Positions 8,044 through 15,815 of a DNA stretch of 64,000 bases are shown piece by piece (position 1 is the first letter of the stretch; every line of letters begins with the position of its first letter). A program made the translations under genes and the position numbers. Under the pieces are notes generated by a model. It did not search any database and was not told the origin of the DNA. It saw only the letters and a program-made list of their open reading frames with translations. The stretch comes from Lewinella sp. IMCC34183 (lineage in GTDB: Bacteria > Bacteroidota > Bacteroidia > Chitinophagales > Saprospiraceae): positions 372,001-436,000 of the forward strand of contig NZ_QMEM01000002.1 in the NCBI RefSeq assembly GCF_003390915.1. Reading direction: 5' to 3'.

Positions 8044-8725
8044 TGTCGTCGGAATTGGCTGGGACCTGGCCGGTCCCGGTAGGGTTGGGGTTGGGGAAGT
8101 GCTGCTGGATCCTGAGCAGGATGTCGAGCTTGGTCCGGTAGGTCGAGATGAGCTGGTTGACCAGCACGTGGCGTTGGGAGGCCGGAACCTTGAGTAATTC
8201 GCTGCGGATTTCCCGGGTGGCATCGTCGATCTTTGCGAGATCCCTGCGCAGCTGGGGATCGTCGTTTACCTGGGTCACCTTGGTGAGCTCACTGGCGATC
8301 CGTTGCCGGTAGAACCGTTCGGCCTCGGCGAGTTCGGGGTTCATTCGTTCGAGCTGAGCGATGGCCTGCTCCTCCCGGCCGGCGCGGAATCCGGCGCGGT
8401 TGCCGGAGGTGTAGGCGACGAACAGGAGCAGGAAGGTGGCCGCCACGCCCATGAGGTAGCCGAGGATGCGCCGGCGGGAACGCCGCAGGGGCTTCACGGT
8501 GCCGCGAGCGGGCCCTAGGAGCTCGTGGGCCAGCCGCGGCGGCGGGGTGGCAGTGTCGAAGGCCTCGCGGTGCTTGACAATGAATTCGGCCAGGGGGTCG
8601 GCGTCGTCCGCCTCCGTGTCGGGCAGGGTGGATTCGATGCGATCCCAGAGGGCGTCGGGGGGGGTGTCCCCGTCAAATTCCTCGCGGTGATCGCGCAGGT
8701 ACTGTTCGAGCTTATCGGGGTTCAT
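8033..8725 (-). CDS. Putative anti-sigma factor, single-pass membrane protein
   Basis: The 230 residues comprise a cytoplasmic N-terminus (1-84), one transmembrane helix (about 87-107, GYLMGVAATFLLLFVAYTSG) and a periplasmic helical region. The gene overlaps the 3' end of the ECF sigma gene by four bases (ATGA), the usual arrangement for sigma/anti-sigma pairs. The cytoplasmic part is an internal duplication: residues 6-30 and 46-70 share L-x-x-(Y/F)-x-x-x-HRE-x-FD-x-x-TPP-x-x-L. I see no canonical zinc-binding HxxxCxxC motif, so the anti-sigma role rests on context and topology. Confidence 0.75.
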   Translation of the reverse strand: MNPDKLEQYLRDHREEFDGDTPPDALWDRIESTLPDTEADDADPLAEFIVKHREAFDTATPPPRLAHELLGPARGTVKPLRRSRRRILGYLMGVAATFLLLFVAYTSGNRAGFRAGREEQAIAQLERMNPELAEAERFYRQRIASELTKVTQVNDDPQLRRDLAKIDDATREIRSELLKVPASQRHVLVNQLISTYRTKLDILLRIQQHFPNPNPTGTGQVPANSDDNEI

Positions 8726-9288
8726 GACGGTTTATTTTCGGTTAAAATCTGGGCCAGGCGCTTGCGTGCCCGGCTGTACTGTGATTTGCTCGTGCCGCTG
8801 CTGATGCCCAGTATCTCCGCGATCTCCTCGTGGTCGTATCCCTCAAAGAGGTAGAGCGTGAGCACCACGCGATAGCCTTCGCTGAGCTGGTGGACGGCCT
8901 GCTTGATGCGGGCCACGGTGTAGGGCTGCTCGTCGGCGGGGGCGGCAGTATCCTCGTCCGCCGCCGCGTCGTGGCGGGCGGGGTCCAGGTCGGTGGTCAG
9001 CAGCCGCCGTTTCTTCAGGTGATCGATACAGCGGTTGACGACCACACGCTTGATCCAGGCGCTGATGGACGCTTCGAAATTGAAGGTATCGATCTTGGAA
9101 AAGATGTGGACGAACGCGACTTGCAAGACGTCTTCGGCGTCGTGACTGTGCCTGAGCATTCTCAGGCAAAGGTTATACATCGGCTTGGCGTAGTGGCCGT
9201 ACAGGGCGCGTTGCGCCGTACGGTCCTTACGCTGGCATCCGAGTACGATCTCGCGGTGAGTATCGCGGTAATCGGCAGCGGTGGTCAT
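8722..9288 (-). CDS. ECF-type RNA polymerase sigma factor
   Basis: The ATG at 9288 gives 188 residues; a GTG at 9315 would add nine without family support. Region 2 includes YNLCLRMLRHSHDAEDVLQ and an IFSKIDTFNF stretch. Region 4 is a helix-turn-helix reading HEEIAEILGISSGTSKSQ followed by SRARKRL. The acidic, low-complexity linker between them (about 115-130) is usual for ECF factors. It heads the operon sigma / anti-sigma / DUF4097 and is divergent from the large envelope protein at 9587, a natural candidate target. No promoter match to the housekeeping consensus was found upstream. Confidence 0.92.
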   Translation of the reverse strand: MTTAADYRDTHREIVLGCQRKDRTAQRALYGHYAKPMYNLCLRMLRHSHDAEDVLQVAFVHIFSKIDTFNFEASISAWIKRVVVNRCIDHLKKRRLLTTDLDPARHDAAADEDTAAPADEQPYTVARIKQAVHQLSEGYRVVLTLYLFEGYDHEEIAEILGISSGTSKSQYSRARKRLAQILTENKPS

Positions 9289-9386
9289 AGTCTTCAGGCT
9301 TGGGTGAGCTCCCACGGTTAGTGTTCATTTACTGATAAGGACGAGTCAACCTACTAAGGGTTGCACCCGTACCCGACAATAAACGG

Positions 9387-9403
9387 GGTCACCCAAAGTG
9401 ACC
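9387..9403. promoter_or_regulatory. Inverted repeat GGTCAC-N5-GTGACC in a divergent intergenic region
   Basis: A perfect 6-bp inverted repeat with a 5-nt spacer lies between the divergent sigma gene and the large envelope protein gene. Its geometry equals that of the repeat at 9534-9550, which suggests two operator-like sites. A regulator is not identified. Confidence 0.35.
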
Positions 9404-9533
9404 TTTCGACCCGGTCACCGTCAGGAACACACCCCGGTCCAGGGGGCGGGAACGTACACTAGAATTCGTTCATCGTCAATAACCGGGTGTTTACGTCCCA
9501 ATCGGTTACTCTGCCACGGAAAACGTGAACAAT

Positions 9534-9550
9534 TGTCAACGAAATTGACA
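9534..9550. promoter_or_regulatory. Inverted repeat TGTCAA-N5-TTGACA upstream of the envelope protein gene
   Basis: A perfect 6-bp inverted repeat with a 5-nt spacer lies 36 nt before the ATG at 9587. No TAnnTTTG element was found between it and the gene, so the gene may use a non-housekeeping promoter, possibly one read by the adjacent ECF sigma factor. Confidence 0.4.
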
Positions 9551-9586
9551 TAAGAAAGCAACCACAACGAATTAAATATTAAGAAT

Positions 9587-12391
9587 ATGCGCAACTCACT
9601 ACTTTTCCTAACCCTGCTCCTGATGGCAAGTGCCGCTCAGGCGCAAGTCAGGGGCGTAAGCTACACGATAGCTCCGTCAGCAAGTTACAACTGGTTCGGC
9701 AGCGACTCCGGACTGGACGACGCCTTTATGTTCGGCGGACGTCTCGGCTTTGGCTTCGGGGAGTTCGTGGAGCTCCGCGCCACGTACCTGCAGACGATCG
9801 ATCAGCAGACCAACTTTGCCGGCCTGGGTATCGACATTGATTCCACCTTTGCCAACCAGGGCGTCGACTTGCGTCGGTACGGTGCCGAACTGAAACTTAA
9901 CGTCGGTCGCGGTACCCTCCTCCCGTATTTGTTGCTGGGCGGTGGTATACAGGATACCCAGCGCGAAGGTCTCGAGCGGGCGGAAAACATCTTCGGTACG
10001 GTCGGTTTCGGCCTGACCCTCAGTGCCGCCGACCGCTACACTTTCGGCGTGGAAGGCAAGTACATCGCGTACTCCGGCAATACCGTCCGCAACCTCTTCG
10101 ACGAGGTGGAACGGCAGGCCAACAACCTCGACCTGGATAACTTCAGCGCCGACCAGATCGGTACCTACAGCGTAGCCGCTAACCTCCAGTTCTACCTTGG
10201 CGGACGGCGTCCCGGCCAGCTGAGCGACATCGACCAGAAGTACCTGGAAAACTTCCAGGGTGGCCTTACCGGTCTGTCCCTCCCCATCGAGGTAGGGCTG
10301 GCCCAGGTGGACTGGGATAACTCCCTTCCCTACCGCGACGCTTACTTCGCGGGCGGTACTGCCGGCTTCAGCTTTGGGCCCCTTATCAGCCTCCGTGGAT
10401 TCTACTACCAGGGCATGACCGACGACGAGATCAACTTCGATTTCGACGATATCGCCCTGTACGGAGGTGATTTCCGCTTTAACCTTAGCCAGGCCTCTTC
10501 CGGCATCGTTCCCTACCTCAGCGTGGGTGGTGGCTACATCGACCTGGCTTCCGGCTACAACGACGACCGGGAGGAAGGCGACCCCATCGCTTCCAGCCAG
10601 GGTTTCGCCTCGGGTGGAGGTGGAATCAACCTCAAGTTCGGCGAGCGCGTCAAGCTTAACGGCGGTGTTCGCTTCATGCTCACCAGTGGTTCCGATCTGG
10701 AAGACCTGAACAGCACCGAGCAGCTTACCACCAGTACCATGTACAACGCCGGCCTCGGCTTTACCCTGGGTGGCAACAACCGCAACAACCCCGACGTGGT
10801 CCGTCAGTCGACCCTGGAAGATCGCCTCAAGGATCAGCAGAACGAGTTCGACCGCCGCGCCGACAGCATCCGCACCGAGAACCAGCTCGAGCTAGCCGAA
10901 CTGCGTAACCGCTACCAGGACACCATCGCCCGCCTCGACCAGGAACTCATCGACGCGCTTGACGCCGGTGACGTGGAAACCGCGGCCGAGATCAAGGAGG
11001 AGCAGGCAGAAGCCCGCGCGATCGTTGACGAAGTGACCTCCCGCCAGAATGAACTGGCCGTACGCGGCACCCAGGAAGATTTCAACCGCAAGCAGGTAGA
11101 ACGTGCCGAGATCGACGCCGCCCTCGGCCGTCAGCCCCGGCAGGTAACCCCCATGCAGTCGGGTGTATCGCCCAGTGGTGACGAGAGCATGATCGTACTC
11201 CGCTCCGAGCAGATAGACCGCCTGATCGACGCCGTCGGCAATCGCAGTGGCAACACCGGATCCTCTCCCGACCTGCGCAGCGAGCAGATCTCCGAGATCA
11301 ACCGCCGCATCGAACGGATGGAAGACCGCCTCTACTACGGACAGTCCAACCCCAACATGCGCAGCAACGCGAGCAACATGTCGGAGGAAGACCGCCTGCG
11401 CCAACTCGAGCAGCGCATCGAATCCCTGCAGAACAATGGCTCCGCTAACCAGCGCACCGGCAACAATACCAACGACGATGCGCAACAGCGGATCAATGAA
11501 CTGGAACGCCAGCTTCGGCAGCGCGAGCAGAACGGATCGTACGACAACACCTCGGGTACCTCCGAGGAGCGGATCAACGAACTGGAGCGGCGCCTGATCG
11601 ACCGAATCGACAACGTTCGTGACAACAACACCAGCGAGAACCGCCAGGATATGCTCCGCGACATGACCGACTACCAGAGCGAGATGATGCGGGAAATCCG
11701 TGATCTCCAGAGCGAACTCGACGATGCCAACCGCGAAGTGGCCCGCCTGCGCCTGGCCGAAAGCGAGGCCAACAGCCGCCTGGACCTCGAACGCGACCGG
11801 CTGCGCGCCGAGCGCCGGGAGGCCCGCCGGGAAGCCAACGCCGAGACGGTAACGTACACGGACTCGATGGGTAACGTGATCAGCCGCCCCGGCACCGTGA
11901 GCCTGGAAGACATCAGCGTCAATACCGGCGGTGTCTACCTCGCCGACGATAACACCGAAGGCTTCTTCTCCAACTTCACGTACACCGGTATGTCGGGTAC
12001 CGCCGGCTTCAACTTCGGCGACGCCACAGGTCTCGGACTGGGCCTGCGCTGGCACTACAAACTCGGCCCCGACCAGCGCGCCGAGTTCATGCCCGAAGCC
12101 TACTTCGGCATCGGCAGCCCCACTACCTTCGGTATCTTCGGTAACCTGGTGTATCCCATCATTACCGAGCGTTCCGAGTCTACCGGCCTGATTCCCTACG
12201 CTGGTATCGGTATCGGTGCCCTGCAGATCAAGGACAGCGAAAACAGCGACCAGCTGAACTTCCGTCCCGCCATCAACCTGCTGATCGGTTCCTACCTGCC
12301 CGTCGGCAACGGCCGGGTCTTTGTAGACTTCTCGACCCGAAATTTCTTCAGCGTCAACCAGCTTACGGGCGGTTACCGCTTCAACTTCTAG
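9587..12391 (+). CDS. Large envelope protein with three beta-barrel segments and a long coiled coil
   Basis: This 934-residue protein has a signal peptide (MRNSLLFLTLLLMASAAQA). Residues 23-200 resemble an OmpA-like/porin barrel (glycine- and aromatic-rich strands). Residues 225-393 look like a second, related barrel segment (VEVGLAQVDW... changed to IEVGLAQVDW in this copy). Residues 410-505 and 560-770 are strongly charged heptad-like coiled coil with repeated RINELER(Q/R)L words, separated by a polar linker. Residues 785-934 form a third barrel-like segment ending in an aromatic residue (GGYRFNF), as outer-membrane barrels do. The coiled coil would hold the barrels apart or reach into the periplasm; this is inference. 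It is divergent from the ECF sigma operon. Confidence 0.75.
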   Translation: MRNSLLFLTLLLMASAAQAQVRGVSYTIAPSASYNWFGSDSGLDDAFMFGGRLGFGFGEFVELRATYLQTIDQQTNFAGLGIDIDSTFANQGVDLRRYGAELKLNVGRGTLLPYLLLGGGIQDTQREGLERAENIFGTVGFGLTLSAADRYTFGVEGKYIAYSGNTVRNLFDEVERQANNLDLDNFSADQIGTYSVAANLQFYLGGRRPGQLSDIDQKYLENFQGGLTGLSLPIEVGLAQVDWDNSLPYRDAYFAGGTAGFSFGPLISLRGFYYQGMTDDEINFDFDDIALYGGDFRFNLSQASSGIVPYLSVGGGYIDLASGYNDDREEGDPIASSQGFASGGGGINLKFGERVKLNGGVRFMLTSGSDLEDLNSTEQLTTSTMYNAGLGFTLGGNNRNNPDVVRQSTLEDRLKDQQNEFDRRADSIRTENQLELAELRNRYQDTIARLDQELIDALDAGDVETAAEIKEEQAEARAIVDEVTSRQNELAVRGTQEDFNRKQVERAEIDAALGRQPRQVTPMQSGVSPSGDESMIVLRSEQIDRLIDAVGNRSGNTGSSPDLRSEQISEINRRIERMEDRLYYGQSNPNMRSNASNMSEEDRLRQLEQRIESLQNNGSANQRTGNNTNDDAQQRINELERQLRQREQNGSYDNTSGTSEERINELERRLIDRIDNVRDNNTSENRQDMLRDMTDYQSEMMREIRDLQSELDDANREVARLRLAESEANSRLDLERDRLRAERREARREANAETVTYTDSMGNVISRPGTVSLEDISVNTGGVYLADDNTEGFFSNFTYTGMSGTAGFNFGDATGLGLGLRWHYKLGPDQRAEFMPEAYFGIGSPTTFGIFGNLVYPIITERSESTGLIPYAGIGIGALQIKDSENSDQLNFRPAINLLIGSYLPVGNGRVFVDFSTRNFFSVNQLTGGYRFNF

Positions 12392-12419
12392 TACGACTAT
12401 CTAACTACCGTAATTTGAG

Positions 12420-12455
12420 ATCCCCCGTAGGCCTGGTGCTTGCGGGGGATTTTCT
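12420..12455 (+). terminator. Rho-independent terminator of the large envelope protein gene
   Basis: ATCCCCCG (12420-12427) pairs with CGGGGGAT (12443-12450) in an 8-bp stem with a 15-nt loop, and a T-rich tail follows. It lies 28 nt after the stop codon at 12391. Confidence 0.8.
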
Positions 12456-12547
12456 TTGGGGGGGTGGTGTGGTTGCGGGTTTTGGGTTGCGGGTTACGGG
12501 ATTGGTGGGGGATGGTTGCGGGCACTGGATTTGGGTGCTGGGTGCTG

Positions 12548-12939
12548 GTTAGCGGAGGTCATCGGATGCGAGCCGAGCAAAGCAAGGCCTCATCCGATGC
12601 CCGAAGCGGCGTTACGGGTTGGGAGTTAGCGGAGGTCATCGGATGCGAGCCGAGCAAAGCAAGGCCTCATCCGATGCCCGAAGCGGCGTTACGGGTTGGG
12701 AGTTAGCGGAGGTCATCGGATGCGAGCCGAGCAAAGCGAGGCCTCATCCGATGACCGAAGTGGGGGTGAGGGTTGTCGGGTTGCGGGTTAGCGGAGGTCA
12801 TCGGATGCGAGCCGAGCGAAGTAAGGCCTCATCCGATGCTCGGAGCGGGGGTGAGGGTTGTCGGGTTGTCGGGTTACGGGTTAGCAAAGGTCACCGAAGG
12901 CGAGCCGAGCAAAGCAAGGCCTCATCCGATGCCCGGAGT
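12548..12939. repeat. Five-copy palindromic tandem repeat array (unit about 77-93 bp)
   Basis: Copies begin at 12548, 12625, 12702, 12787 and 12880, so the period is 77, 77, 85 and 93 bp. Each begins GTTAGC and carries an inverted repeat, GGTCATCGGATG on the left and CATCCGATG(C/A)CC on the right, enclosing a conserved CGAGCCGAGC(A/G)AAG core. Copy 3 has a perfect 12-bp stem. Copy 5 has lost its left arm (GGTCACCGAAGG). Reading frames across the array merely translate the repeat and are not credible genes. The remaining gene-free bases between 12456 and 12547 are G-rich with GGGTTGCGGGTT-like words; I see nothing else in them. Confidence 0.9.
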
Positions 12940-12941
12940 AA

Positions 12942-13106
12942 CTGGACGATCCCCTCGCCGCGGATCGACCGGCAGGCACTGCCAACAACCGTAATGGGCG
13001 AACGCGTAAGCAAGTCCGCACCGACTTGGGCCCGGTCCAGCTGACCGCTAGCCGGGAACTGGCCGAGACCTACGGCGCCCGCTGCACCGGTCACTGTACG
13101 ACGTAG
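12942..13106 (+). pseudogene. Remnant of an IS256-family transposase
   Basis: A single frame of 54 codons ends at the TAG at 13104-13106 and starts directly after an in-frame TAA. Its centre reads NNRNGRTRKQVRTDLGPVQL, which matches the N-terminal signature of IS256/Mutator-type transposases (N-RNG-x-x-x-K-x-V-x-T-x-LG-x-(V/I)-x-L, normally followed by PRDR). Here SRELAETY replaces the PRDR-x-G-x-(F/Y)EP stretch and the frame then stops. No catalytic DDE region or terminal inverted repeats were found. This looks like a decayed fragment left next to the repeat array. Confidence 0.6.
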
Positions 13107-13206
13107 TTACCCTCGGCATATTTTACAAAGAACGACTAACTAAAAACCCAGCCACCGTTCATTAACACTGCCCATTGCATAAGCCCTGGCCCGCCCGGCC
13201 TGATAA

Positions 13207-13255
13207 CCAGTCCAACCAGCAACCAGCAACCAGCAACCAGAGAACCAGCAACCAA
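13207..13255. repeat. ACCAGCA heptamer microrepeat
   Basis: Four to five imperfect copies of ACCAGCA end directly at the rodA stop codon. Between the transposase remnant (13106) and this array I see only AT-richer sequence without recognisable features. Confidence 0.6.
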
Positions 13256-14674
13256 TCAAACCTCCCCCCGGTGCTTATCGAGCTTAAGCAGCACGGCCAG
13301 CATCATGGTGAAACTGAGCAGGGAAGATCCGCCCTTCGAGATAAAGGGCAGCGGAATTCCGATAACGGGGATCAGCCCCATGGTCATGCCGATGTTTACC
13401 AGAAAGTGGACCAGCAGGATACCCACGACCCCGTAGGCGTAGGCGCGGGTGAAGGTGCGGCGCTGCCGCTCCGCGATCACGGTAACGCGCCAGAGCAGGG
13501 CAAAAAACAGAATGATGAGGGTGCCCGTACCCAGGAAGCCCTGCTCCTCCCCCACTGCGGAAAAGATGAAATCGGTCATCTGCTCCGGGACGTAGTCGAA
13601 GCGGGTCATGGTACCCTGCTGCAGGCCCCGCCCGGTGACGCCGCCCGCCGCGATGGCCAGCTTGGACTGTAGCAGGTTGTAGTACGATCCACGAGGATCG
13701 GCGTCCTCCGGGTGAAGCCAGACCATCACGCGCTCGTGCTGGTGGGCGGGAAGCAACTGGTTGGTATACATGTAGTTGCTCGCAAAGGTGAGCAGCAGCC
13801 CCCACAACATGAAGGCCAGGCTTACCCCCACCAGCCGGACGTTCCGCTGCATGAGGTGATACACGGTCATCGCCAGCAGAAGGGCAGCCAGGGCCCCCAC
13901 GGTCAGCGAACCATAGCCGTTTTGGATCCCGAAATAAGCCGCCGCACCCGCGGCCACCGCCCCCGCGCCCCACAGGGCCGTCCGCCGGGGCAGGGATACC
14001 GCGAACAGCAGGAGGCACAGCGCGATCAGGGTGACGAGCAGGGCCTGGAAGCTGAACATGATACCCAGTACCACCATCAGCGCCGTGAAACCGCCAAGGA
14101 TGAAGATCAGGGGGTTGAGCCCTTCCCGATACATGACCAACAGAAAGCCGGTGAACACGAGGGTGGACCCCATATCGGGCTGCCCAAGGATGACGATGGC
14201 GGGGACCAGCCAGATGATGCAGGCGTAGGCGACGGCCCGCAGGCTGTCAAGCTTGCCACTGTACTGACTCATGAACGCGGCCATGGCCAGACAGGTACCG
14301 AACTTGGCCGTTTCGCTGGGCTGAAAGGTGAGACCCGCGATGCTGAACCACGAACGCGCGCCGTTGATCTCCTTGCCCGCCACGAGCACGAGCAGTAGCG
14401 ACAGGACAGTGACGATATAGATGGGATAGGCCCCCATCACCCACACCTTGCGGTCGATCAGGTAGTTGGTGACGATCCACGCCAGGGCGGAAATACAAAC
14501 CCAGATGAACTGCTTGCCGACCGGAGAACCCAGACGGCCCAGCAGGCTGATGTCGTACCCATCCGGCGGGGCCCCCACGGAATTGATCATCAGCAGCCCC
14601 GTGAACACCAGAAAGATGTACAGGATAATGGTGGTGACGTCCGTCCGGGCCCGCTTCAGCGCGATTCTGGCCAT
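13256..14674 (-). CDS. rodA: Rod-shape peptidoglycan polymerase RodA (SEDS family)
   Basis: RodA is the SEDS glycosyltransferase that polymerises peptidoglycan for cell elongation with a class B PBP. The 472 residues show about ten membrane helices and the family signatures INGARSWFSIAGLTFQPSE near 105-123, a WLHPEDADPRGSYYN loop, QSKLAIAAGGVTGRGLQQGT and PEQMTDFIFSAVGEEQGFLG. The C-terminal PVIGIPLPFISKGGSSLLSF motif is also present. The protein is longer than E. coli RodA (370) because of extra hydrophobic segments between about residues 190 and 300. It lies 7 nt downstream of the SPOR protein gene and is probably cotranscribed with it. Confidence 0.93.
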   Translation of the reverse strand: MARIALKRARTDVTTIILYIFLVFTGLLMINSVGAPPDGYDISLLGRLGSPVGKQFIWVCISALAWIVTNYLIDRKVWVMGAYPIYIVTVLSLLLVLVAGKEINGARSWFSIAGLTFQPSETAKFGTCLAMAAFMSQYSGKLDSLRAVAYACIIWLVPAIVILGQPDMGSTLVFTGFLLVMYREGLNPLIFILGGFTALMVVLGIMFSFQALLVTLIALCLLLFAVSLPRRTALWGAGAVAAGAAAYFGIQNGYGSLTVGALAALLLAMTVYHLMQRNVRLVGVSLAFMLWGLLLTFASNYMYTNQLLPAHQHERVMVWLHPEDADPRGSYYNLLQSKLAIAAGGVTGRGLQQGTMTRFDYVPEQMTDFIFSAVGEEQGFLGTGTLIILFFALLWRVTVIAERQRRTFTRAYAYGVVGILLVHFLVNIGMTMGLIPVIGIPLPFISKGGSSLLSFTMMLAVLLKLDKHRGEV

Positions 14675-14681
14675 AAGCTAA

Positions 14682-15077
14682 TTAGTACATCTCGAGCAAT
14701 TCGCGCTCATCCACTTCGGCCTTGACCAGGTATACGCCCTCGTACTCGCGGCTCAGCCGCTGCTTCAGGCGCTCGGCCTCCTGCCGCGTGAAGAAGGCAC
14801 CCGCCCGCAGTTTGTAGTAGGGCTTGTTGTGTACCCAGTCCAGGGAAATACTGGGGTACTTCGCCTTGAACTCCCGCTCGGTAGTTTCCAGCATCTGCCG
14901 GTCGGTAGTGGCGAGCAACTGCACGCGCCACCCTTCGATCTTGTCCCGGGTCTCGTTGACGTCGGAGAAGATGTTCAGCACGCGGTCCACATCGGGATCG
15001 GCCGTGACGATGAAGTTGCGCTGCGCCGATACGGCAGTGGCCGTAAGCAGGGCGAGCAGGCTGAACAGGATGCGCAT
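14682..15077 (-). CDS. Exported SPOR-domain protein
   Basis: The 131 residues begin with a signal peptide (MRILFSLLALLTATAVSA). The C-terminal half forms a SPOR domain: GWRVQLLATTDRQMLE, then KPYYKLRAGAFFTRQEAERL and a final YLVKAEVD strand. SPOR domains bind denuded peptidoglycan glycans, usually at division sites. Placement directly upstream of rodA fits a cell-wall role. The gene is 12 nt downstream of deoC on the same strand, so all three could share a transcript. Confidence 0.85.
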   Translation of the reverse strand: MRILFSLLALLTATAVSAQRNFIVTADPDVDRVLNIFSDVNETRDKIEGWRVQLLATTDRQMLETTEREFKAKYPSISLDWVHNKPYYKLRAGAFFTRQEAERLKQRLSREYEGVYLVKAEVDERELLEMY

Positions 15078-15089
15078 GGCGGAGGGTAT

Positions 15090-15725
15090 TTATTCAATAA
15101 TAGCGAGACCGGAGGAGGTACCGAGCCGGTCGGCACCGGCGGCCACCAGGGCCTCGGCCTCGGCGTTAGTACGGATACCCCCGCTGGCCTTGATCTTGAT
15201 TTCCGGATGTAAGTTAGCGCGGAGGAAGCGAACCTGCTCCGGCGTCGCACCGCCCTGTACGCCCGAGCTGGTCTTCACGAAGTCCGGCCGCACGCCATTG
15301 CAGATCTCGACGAGGCGCCGGGCCTCCTCATCGGTTAGAACGCCCACTTCGAGGATCATCTTGCACACTTTGCCCTTTAACCGGACGGTAGTGGCCATTT
15401 GCTCGATTTCGGTCTTGACGTAGTTCCAGTCCCCGGACTTGACGGCTGCCAGGTTAATGACGATGTCCAGCTCGTCGGCCCCTTCCTCAATGCAGCGGCG
15501 TGCTTCGGCTACCTTGATGGCGGTTTCGGAGTAGCCGTAGGGAAAGCCCACTACGGTAGCGAGTCGGACCGTCGTCTCGTGCAGCTCCGTACGGGCCCGC
15601 GATACGAAGTAGGGCGGAATGCAGACCGCGCGAAACTGGTGGGTGACCGCTTCCGCGCAGAGCCGCTTGATGTCGCTGGTGGTGGCCTGGGGGCTCAGGA
15701 AGGTGTGGTCGATAATCGTGTTCAA
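15090..15725 (-). CDS. deoC: Deoxyribose-phosphate aldolase
   Basis: DeoC cleaves 2-deoxyribose-5-phosphate to glyceraldehyde-3-phosphate and acetaldehyde in nucleoside catabolism. The 211 residues carry the class I aldolase residues: Asp87 in ELDIVIN, the Schiff-base Lys151 in FVKTSSG, and Lys179 in KIKASGGIR. The start is a TTG at 15725, placing IDHT at residues 5-8 as usual for the family; no ATG lies upstream in frame. It heads the run deoC / SPOR protein / rodA. Confidence 0.95.
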   Translation of the reverse strand: MNTIIDHTFLSPQATTSDIKRLCAEAVTHQFRAVCIPPYFVSRARTELHETTVRLATVVGFPYGYSETAIKVAEARRCIEEGADELDIVINLAAVKSGDWNYVKTEIEQMATTVRLKGKVCKMILEVGVLTDEEARRLVEICNGVRPDFVKTSSGVQGGATPEQVRFLRANLHPEIKIKASGGIRTNAEAEALVAAGADRLGTSSGLAIIE

Positions 15726-15815
15726 TCCGGTGGGGTCTGGTGTAGAAAGCCGTCTGATAGCGGGCCACGAATATACGGCTCCCGGTGCGCATCTAGGCGC
15801 CCGGGAGCCGACAGC

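Noticed and set aside
12440-13044. Several open frames across the repeat array, one of 141 codons with repeated GHRMRAEQSKASSDARS words
   Set aside because: They simply translate the tandem repeat, have no start or domain support and continue into the transposase fragment in a different frame.
13207-13255. ACCAGCA repeats as a possible CRISPR array
   Set aside because: The unit is only 7 bp, without spacers of even length or cas genes; it is a microrepeat.
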